Made by a program: the position numbers and the translations under genes. A stretch of DNA of 64,000 bases, taken from positions 95,541 through 159,540 of the forward strand of contig CAJTND010000002.1 in the NCBI GenBank assembly GCA_910577995.1, read 5' to 3'. The notes under the pieces were generated by a model. It made no database searches. It was given only the letters and a program-made list of their open reading frames with translations, and was not told where the DNA came from. The stretch comes from an uncultured Christensenella sp. GTDB taxonomy: Bacteria > Bacillota > Clostridia > Christensenellales > Pumilibacteraceae. Shown one piece after another: positions 58,286 through 64,000 of the stretch (position 1 is its first letter; each line of letters opens with the position of its first letter).

Positions 58286-60985
58286 ATGAAGAAAAAATGG
58301 CTAACAACAGTCGTTACGGCGCTCTGTCTGGCGCTTGTCGCTTCGCTCTTTACGGCGTGCGGCAAGAAACAAGTCAAGATAGAGCTCAGCCAAACGACTC
58401 TCGAGTTGACGGTCGGGGGGGGGGCTACGCTCGTTGCTACAACGTCTAACGGCAAGGACGTAGAGTGGTCTACCTCCGACGCGAATGTGGCTACGGTGTC
58501 GTCCCGCGGCGGAGTTACCGCTCAGGGCGCGGGCACGTGCACGATAACCGCCAAGTACGGCAAGGCGTCTGCGACCTGCGCCGTCACCGTAAAAGAGAAA
58601 ATAGTCGTCAACTTCACCTTTACCGACGGCAGCGGTGCAACGCTGACCGAGGCGACGGTCGACAGAGACGGCACGCTCCAGCTCAACGCGACTGCGTCCG
58701 ACGACAGCGAGATCACCTCGTGGGAATCGCAGGATGAGAGCATTGCGACGGTCAGCTCGACGGGACTTGTCAGCGGCTTGTTCGACGGCGAAACGAATAT
58801 CGTCGTCAAGACGGCGACCGGTCAGGGCACTATCAAAGTGACCGTTGTGGATAAGGAGACCGATAAGTACGCGATAACCACCGAGAAGAAAGAAGGTAAG
58901 TGGTGGTATGCGATAAGCACCGACGGCGGCAGAACGCACGAGCTTACACGCTCCGAGTACCGCAAGGGCGTTGTTCGTTTCGCATTTACGGGCAACTGCA
59001 ACTATGCGCCCGGCGACGTCAAGCTCGGCTTTAACGATCCTACCGTGACCGAGGGTTGGCACACCGTTACCGGCAAGATCAATGCTGATTTCGATAACAA
59101 AGCCGTGACTATCAACGGCACTGCGGTAATGCTCCATGAGGGCGACAATACCTTTAAGATAGCTTACAATCAGCTTGCCGCACAGGATTCGTTAGTTATA
59201 GCTTTTGAGGGCAAGGGCGGTTATGTCAATGATTCTTGCTCGGTCGTCATAAGCGACCTTGTTTGGAGCGACTTCACCCCCGTGACGCTCAAAACGCCGA
59301 CGTTCACGCTTGCCGACGGAAACATAACGATAACGACGAGCGACACCGAAGGCATCGACGTTTATCAGGTCGGACTTTTCGAGACCGAGACGAGCAAAAG
59401 ACCGCTGTTCACGCAGAACTTCGACGCGGCGAGCGGTAAGCTCGATACGAGCTCATGCAAAAAGAACGGCGAGTTTATAGTCAAGGTAAGGACTATCGGC
59501 AACGTCGGTTATTCCTCCTCCGCATGGAGCGACGGCAACGACGTAAAGTGGACGGTCGATAACGATATCATTTCCTATGACGTCGCTTACGGCGGCGAAG
59601 CCGACGCGAAAAAGACCGAAAACGTCAACAAATGGATGTATTGGGCGGGCGACGGCAGCGCGGTCGAGTCCGTCAAGTACCATGACGGCACTGTTACCGT
59701 AAAGACCAAACAAATAGGCTGGGCTTTCTACGGTATCCAGCTGTTCTATCAAGACAGTTCGTTTGAAGTCGGCGAGAACGTCAAGATAACGATGACGGTC
59801 AAAGCCTCGCATGCCGGTTCGATAACCGTCCGTGGCAACGCTTTCAAGCTCGAGGCAAACCAAGCGACGACGATCGACATCTATACCTCTCAGGTCGAAG
59901 GGAATACTTCCACGATAGGCATTCAGCTCGGCGTCAGTAACGGCGGAGAAGATTATCCTCCGTTCGCCCCCGGCGAAGACGAGCTTACCGTCGAATTCTC
60001 CGATATTCAGTTCGATAACTTCGATCCGATCAAGCTCGCGGGCGCGACGATAGCGGTCGATGGCAACAATGCTTTCACTATCACCGACGACGGCAATGCG
60101 GGCAAGACCGTAGACGGCTACAAGATCGAGATATTCAACGGCGAAAATGAAGTCGTCAAGACTCAGACGGTCAAAGATAAGACGGGCGACCTCGATGTTG
60201 CCGCGATAGGCGCGGGCAGCTTTACCGCAAAGGTCACGACGCTCGGTCACGGCATGTACGTTTCGAGCGATGCGTCCGCGGCGTGCGATGCGTTTACCGT
60301 TACGACGCTTATCGCTCCGTCCATAGCGGTCACCGAGGGCGAAGACGGCGGCTATACCTACACGATAACCGACACCAACGACGCGGCGTATGTCAAGGGC
60401 TACGAGATATATGTCGGAAGCAGTAAGTTCTCCGTGACCGAAAAGACGGGCACGCTCGATGTTTCGGCTATAGCTACGGGCGAATACAAAGTCAAAGTCA
60501 AAGCGCTTGCGAGCAAGAAGTTTGCCAACGCCGAAAGCGCCGAGATCACTGTCAACATTTCCAACGACGACCCGAGCTACGAGATAACCGAGTGCGCTAA
60601 TGAGGAAACTTATCTCGCAAGCGATAAGGTCGGGCAATGGGTCAGGTGGAATCAAACTCCTAATACCATAACGGGTACTGCGGGCAAGGATTCGCTCACC
60701 GTTGAACTTACCGCCAACTCGGGAGAGTTCTGGGTCAACCAGTTGTTCTATAAATCCGCCGAGGTGGGCAACTGCACGATAACCATGAACATCACATCGA
60801 CCGTAACGGGCAATCTTACCGTCAACGGTCAAAAGGTAGAGCTTACCGCCGGTGTGGCGAAATCTATAACCGTTTCACAAGCGGGAGCTTCGACTATTTC
60901 CATACAAATGGGTGTAAACGGCGAGCCGAATACGCTTAGCAATTGCACGGTAACTTTTGCGGACATAGTCATTACTGCGGCATAA
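58286..60985 (+). CDS. Multidomain lipoprotein with Ig-like and two related carbohydrate-binding-like modules
   Basis: An 899-residue surface protein. After the lipobox (SLFTAC, Cys 25) come two Ig-like group 2 domains (about 30-105 and 108-190). Two later segments look homologous to each other: about 430-600 (with NKWMYWAGDGS, FYGIQLFYQ, STIGIQLGVSNG) and about 785-899 (with GQWVRWNQTP, FWVNQLFYK, STISIQMGVNG). Their pattern resembles CBM4/9-type sugar-binding jelly rolls. FnIII-like stretches lie between. No catalytic motif is visible. A run of ten G in codons 44-47 can switch the frame. It follows GH16 by 61 bases and probably captures glucan for it. Confidence 0.82.
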   Translation: MKKKWLTTVVTALCLALVASLFTACGKKQVKIELSQTTLELTVGGGATLVATTSNGKDVEWSTSDANVATVSSRGGVTAQGAGTCTITAKYGKASATCAVTVKEKIVVNFTFTDGSGATLTEATVDRDGTLQLNATASDDSEITSWESQDESIATVSSTGLVSGLFDGETNIVVKTATGQGTIKVTVVDKETDKYAITTEKKEGKWWYAISTDGGRTHELTRSEYRKGVVRFAFTGNCNYAPGDVKLGFNDPTVTEGWHTVTGKINADFDNKAVTINGTAVMLHEGDNTFKIAYNQLAAQDSLVIAFEGKGGYVNDSCSVVISDLVWSDFTPVTLKTPTFTLADGNITITTSDTEGIDVYQVGLFETETSKRPLFTQNFDAASGKLDTSSCKKNGEFIVKVRTIGNVGYSSSAWSDGNDVKWTVDNDIISYDVAYGGEADAKKTENVNKWMYWAGDGSAVESVKYHDGTVTVKTKQIGWAFYGIQLFYQDSSFEVGENVKITMTVKASHAGSITVRGNAFKLEANQATTIDIYTSQVEGNTSTIGIQLGVSNGGEDYPPFAPGEDELTVEFSDIQFDNFDPIKLAGATIAVDGNNAFTITDDGNAGKTVDGYKIEIFNGENEVVKTQTVKDKTGDLDVAAIGAGSFTAKVTTLGHGMYVSSDASAACDAFTVTTLIAPSIAVTEGEDGGYTYTITDTNDAAYVKGYEIYVGSSKFSVTEKTGTLDVSAIATGEYKVKVKALASKKFANAESAEITVNISNDDPSYEITECANEETYLASDKVGQWVRWNQTPNTITGTAGKDSLTVELTANSGEFWVNQLFYKSAEVGNCTITMNITSTVTGNLTVNGQKVELTAGVAKSITVSQAGASTISIQMGVNGEPNTLSNCTVTFADIVITAA
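58415..58424. repeat. Poly-G tract (10 G) near the start of the lipoprotein gene
   Basis: Ten consecutive G bases encode GGG and begin the next codon. One more G gives a stop after 54 residues, one fewer after 58, so slippage would turn the protein off. Confidence 0.85.
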
Positions 60986-61014
60986 GCAGGACAACAGATC
61001 TACACACGGCATCG

Positions 61015-61040
61015 GCCGCGCCGCCTTCGGGCGGTGCGGC
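61015..61040 (+). other. Stable intercistronic RNA hairpin
   Basis: GCCGCGCCGCC (61015-61025) pairs with GGCGGTGCGGC (61030-61040) around a UUCG loop, with one G-U pair. No T run follows, so it is more likely a processing or mRNA-stability element than a terminator. Confidence 0.6.
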
Positions 61041-61089
61041 TGTAAGCCGTTAATAACGGATAAAAAAACTTTTAATGGAGGAAGTTATT

Positions 61090-64000
61090 TTGAAGTTTTC
61101 CATCAAGCAAATATCGGTCAAGCAGTGGATACTCGGCGCGGTGATATTGGTGCTTATCGGCGTAATGATAGCCGCCAACATCGTGCTCAATCTCTTCTCA
61201 CCGATACTGCACGCGTTTTTCTCGGGCGACGACACCGACTATTCGGGCGCTACGGCGTCGTTCGAGGAGGGCGATAAGGTCGTGCAGGAACTGGGCGAGG
61301 ACAGTATGGTCCTGCTCAAAAACAAGGACGGCTTTTTGCCGCTCAACAAGACCGACAAGATAAATCTTTTCGGCTGGGCAGCCACCGATCAAGGCTTTTT
61401 GGTCGCGGGCGGCGGCAGCGGCGGCACGGTCATCCACCAGGATAACAAGGTGACGCTCACCCAGGCGCTCGAAAAAGAGGGCATGGAGTACAACAAAGAA
61501 CTCCTCGAGGATTACAGCAAGCTGTCAGACGTCGATGCCGATAAGAACAGCGGCAGTCCCGATCCGATCGCGGCGGTGTTCAATCCTCCCGCGAGCTTCT
61601 ATACGCAGGACAGGCTCGACAAGGCGTATGCGTATTCGAAAACCGCCGTCGTCGTGCTCAGCAGGTTCGCCGGCGAAAACGCGGGCTCTAACGAGCTGCT
61701 CAAGGTCGGCAGCTACGACAACGGCACTTATCTCGAGCTCAACGCCAACGAAAAGGCTATGTTCGACGCGCTCGAGAACAAAGGCTTCGACGTTATCGTG
61801 CTGTTCAACGTTTGCAACAATCCCGAAATGGGCTTCCTCGACGAATACGAGTGCATCAAAGCCGCGCTGTACGTCGGTGTTCCCGGTCAGTCGGGCACGC
61901 GCGCCATACCGCGCATCCTTCGCGGTGACGTAAACTCGTCCGGCAGGATAGCGGATACGCTCGCTTACGATTACCAGACGCATAATCCGTCGTTCATGAA
62001 CGCGGCGTATGCCAACGACAGCATGGTCTATCAGGAAGGCATTTACGTCGGCTATAAGTGGTATGAGACCGCCGACGTTTCGGGATATTTCGACGCTAAC
62101 GGCACTTCTTACGATAAGGTCGTGCAGTACCCTTTCGGCTACGGTCTTTCTTATACCGATTTCGAGTGGAAAGTCGAGTCGCGTTCTTGGACGAGCAAGG
62201 ACGTTATGAGCGACAGCGCCGAGTACGTGATAAAAGTCAACGTCCGCAACACGGGCAAGGTCGCAGGCAAAGAGGTCGTTCAGCTCTACGTTACGCCGCC
62301 GTACAAGGCGGGCGGTATAGAGATGCCTGCCGTCAGCCTCGTCGCTTTTGCCAAGACGGGCGTTATACAGCCCAAGCACGACGAGACCGTCACGCTTAAA
62401 TTCACCGCATACGATCTCGCATCATACGATGCTTACGACGCCAACAAGAACGAGTTCAGCGGTTACGAAACGGAATCCGGCGACTATATGCTCAAGCTTA
62501 TGAACAACTCGCACGACGCCGCGCCGATGGCTAACTCGGCTGCTAACGAGTTTTCGCTGTACAGCGAGGGTTTGAAGTTCGATGTCGACCCCGTAACGAA
62601 AGAGAAGGTGGAAAACCGTTTCACGGGCGACACCGCTTACGCCGATTGCCCCGTCGACGCTTCGTCGTTGATAGCGGGCGGCGTTAAGTACCTTTCTCGC
62701 GAAAATAAATTCGCCAACTATCCGACGCAAAGAGCGCCGTCCGTCAACAAAAACACTGCCAACAACGTGTCTACTTACCGTTACGACGGTTACGACAATG
62801 CCGATATCTCCGACATCAAGTACGGCGAGGATAACGGTTACTTATTGACCATGGTCAAGAACGAGGACGGTTCGCTTCGCCGCCCGACCGAAAAAGAGCT
62901 TGCGACGGGCAAGGACGATTCGGGCAAGACCGTCGAGCTCGTGCTCGACGAGGAGCTTGCGGAAACGCTTCGTGACTACGATGCTCCGATATGGAAGGAT
63001 CTGCTCGATCAGCTCACACAGGACGATGTCAAAAACCTTATAGGCAAGGGCGGTTTCCAGACCGCCGAGATCTACAACATAGCCAAGCCGCATTGCACAG
63101 ACCGCGACGGTCCTGCGGGCTTCAACATGGGCGTCAGCAACCCCGGCACGGAGACAAAGTGGACGGGCTTCCCGACTGAATCGCTTATCGGCTGTTCGTG
63201 GAACACCGAGCTCCTGCAAAGGATGGGCGAGGTCCAGGGCAGCGTCGCGCTCGCGACGGGACTTCAGGGCTGGTACGCTCCCGGCGTCAACCTTCACCGT
63301 TCGGTCTACAATACCCGTAACTACGAGTATTTCAGCGAGGACACCGTGCTCACCGGCAAGCTCGGCGCGGCTATCGTCAAGGGCGCTAAGAGCAACAACC
63401 TTTACTGCTATGTCAAGCACTTTGCAGTAAGCGAAGCGGGACAAAACCCTGCCGACAAAAATACGTGGCTCACAGAGCAGGCTCTGCGCGAGACCTATCT
63501 CAGACCGTTTGAAATGACCGTCAAAGAAGGCGGCGCCAACGGCATGATGAGCGCGTTCAACCGCGTGGGCGCGGTTTGGGCAGGCTCTAACCACGCGCTG
63601 TTGGAGGACATTCTCCGTAAGGAGTGGGGCTTCCGCGGCACGGTCATAACCGACTGGTACGACAACACTGCGTACATGAACTATACCCGCGGCGTCATTG
63701 CCGGCAACGACCTTTGGCTCGCCGGCACTTCTCAAGCCGCGGCTAAGATAGACCTCGGCAACACTGCCAATGCGTTCCGCGCGCGTCAGTCCGCCAAGAA
63801 CATAATCTACACCTATATAACGACGATAACCGAAGTCACCGTTACCGCCGCGCCGCACTCGACGTTGTTCGTCGGACTGTGGTCGCTCATCAACGTAGTG
63901 CTCGCCGTCGGTATGGCTGTGTGCGTGCTGTTCATCGTGCTCGACGCCGTCAAACGCATCAGGAATGGAAAAACGCAAGCTGCGGCTTCCGCATCGGCTG
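61090..64000 (+). CDS. Membrane-anchored permuted GH3 glycosidase, second copy (3' end outside window)
   Basis: The frame is open to the last base, giving at least 970 residues. The layout matches the enzyme at 52-55 kb: an N-terminal helix (about 12-35, ILGAVILVLIGVMIAANIVL), the sandwich domain first (VVQYPFGYGLSYTDF), then the barrel (APGVNLHRSVYNTRNYEYFSED, CYVKHFAVSE) with nucleophile Asp855 in GTVITDWYDN, then a second helix (LINVVLAVGMAVCVLFIVL) and a basic tail. TTG 61090, six bases after GGAGGA, is preferred over the ATG at 61075 that contains that site. It probably splits glucan oligomers at the cell surface; the stop should lie just past the window. Confidence 0.88.
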   Translation, partial: MKFSIKQISVKQWILGAVILVLIGVMIAANIVLNLFSPILHAFFSGDDTDYSGATASFEEGDKVVQELGEDSMVLLKNKDGFLPLNKTDKINLFGWAATDQGFLVAGGGSGGTVIHQDNKVTLTQALEKEGMEYNKELLEDYSKLSDVDADKNSGSPDPIAAVFNPPASFYTQDRLDKAYAYSKTAVVVLSRFAGENAGSNELLKVGSYDNGTYLELNANEKAMFDALENKGFDVIVLFNVCNNPEMGFLDEYECIKAALYVGVPGQSGTRAIPRILRGDVNSSGRIADTLAYDYQTHNPSFMNAAYANDSMVYQEGIYVGYKWYETADVSGYFDANGTSYDKVVQYPFGYGLSYTDFEWKVESRSWTSKDVMSDSAEYVIKVNVRNTGKVAGKEVVQLYVTPPYKAGGIEMPAVSLVAFAKTGVIQPKHDETVTLKFTAYDLASYDAYDANKNEFSGYETESGDYMLKLMNNSHDAAPMANSAANEFSLYSEGLKFDVDPVTKEKVENRFTGDTAYADCPVDASSLIAGGVKYLSRENKFANYPTQRAPSVNKNTANNVSTYRYDGYDNADISDIKYGEDNGYLLTMVKNEDGSLRRPTEKELATGKDDSGKTVELVLDEELAETLRDYDAPIWKDLLDQLTQDDVKNLIGKGGFQTAEIYNIAKPHCTDRDGPAGFNMGVSNPGTETKWTGFPTESLIGCSWNTELLQRMGEVQGSVALATGLQGWYAPGVNLHRSVYNTRNYEYFSEDTVLTGKLGAAIVKGAKSNNLYCYVKHFAVSEAGQNPADKNTWLTEQALRETYLRPFEMTVKEGGANGMMSAFNRVGAVWAGSNHALLEDILRKEWGFRGTVITDWYDNTAYMNYTRGVIAGNDLWLAGTSQAAAKIDLGNTANAFRARQSAKNIIYTYITTITEVTVTAAPHSTLFVGLWSLINVVLAVGMAVCVLFIVLDAVKRIRNGKTQAAASASA

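Overview
The window is a contiguous, gene-dense stretch of moderately GC-rich chromosome from a Gram-positive anaerobe of the Clostridia type. Evidence: the gene order decarboxylase–tmk–holB–ricT and the order rpmE–yqhQ–prmC–prfA (both Firmicute arrangements), a large-type SRP RNA, a class II (Firmicute) GalT, a SpoVB-like flippase, a SpoIIQ-like M23 protein, AdhE, and an [FeFe]-hydrogenase cluster. Genus cannot be fixed from sequence alone; the style (Ig-like lipoproteins, membrane-bound permuted GH3 enzymes) fits uncultured gut-type Clostridia. No insertion sequence, CRISPR array, tRNA or rRNA operon was seen.

Layout. 1-4.5 kb: end of lysS, an Orn/Lys/Arg decarboxylase-like gene, tmk, holB and ricT, tightly overlapping. 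4.6-6.5 kb: a ferredoxin with its own promoter and terminator, then a SpoVB/MurJ-like flippase. 6.6-10.9 kb: serS, a small unknown gene, a GH3-like protein that has lost its nucleophile, and an acetyltransferase. 10.9-16.1 kb: a two-component system and an ABC transporter with TTAAG repeats phased on the helix upstream of both units. 16.2-16.5 kb: SRP RNA. 16.5-25 kb: a zinc-ribbon protein kinase divergent from hlyIII-ileS-methyltransferase-pseudouridine synthase-galT. 25.1-29.7 kb: an aldo/keto reductase, adhE and a small-molecule kinase-like gene. 30-34.7 kb: a four-gene [FeFe]-hydrogenase cluster (2Fe-2S protein, PAS-containing sensory-type hydrogenase, SpoIIE-type phosphatase, group-B-like hydrogenase). 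34.7-39 kb: TetR regulator divergent from a heterodimeric ABC exporter. 39-47 kb: putative forespore genes, an MDR dehydrogenase, rpmE, a yqhQ-prmC gene fusion, prfA, an unknown membrane protein and galM. 47.2-64 kb: a surface and glycan-degradation region with two Ig/CBM-type lipoproteins, a TetR and an AraC regulator, GH5, GH16 (laminarinase type) and two membrane-anchored domain-permuted GH3 enzymes.

How the genes fit together. The right-hand 17 kb looks like a beta-1,3-glucan utilisation locus: GH16 cuts inside the chain, GH5 and the two GH3 enzymes trim the products, and the 899-residue lipoprotein carries what look like two binding modules. Glucose would be fermented through acetyl-CoA to ethanol by AdhE, with electrons disposed of or sensed by the hydrogenase cluster; galT and galM give galactose entry.

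The most notable observations are: two long poly-G tracts inside coding sequence in the glycan region (in a TetR gene and a surface lipoprotein) whose +1/-1 slippage would switch or truncate the product; a single-ORF fusion of YqhQ (DUF1385) with the release-factor methyltransferase PrmC; a recurring leaderless promoter layout in which a near-consensus promoter ends 6-10 bases before the start codon; and the sensory hydrogenase-phosphatase cluster, whose phosphatase has a C-terminal domain I do not recognise.
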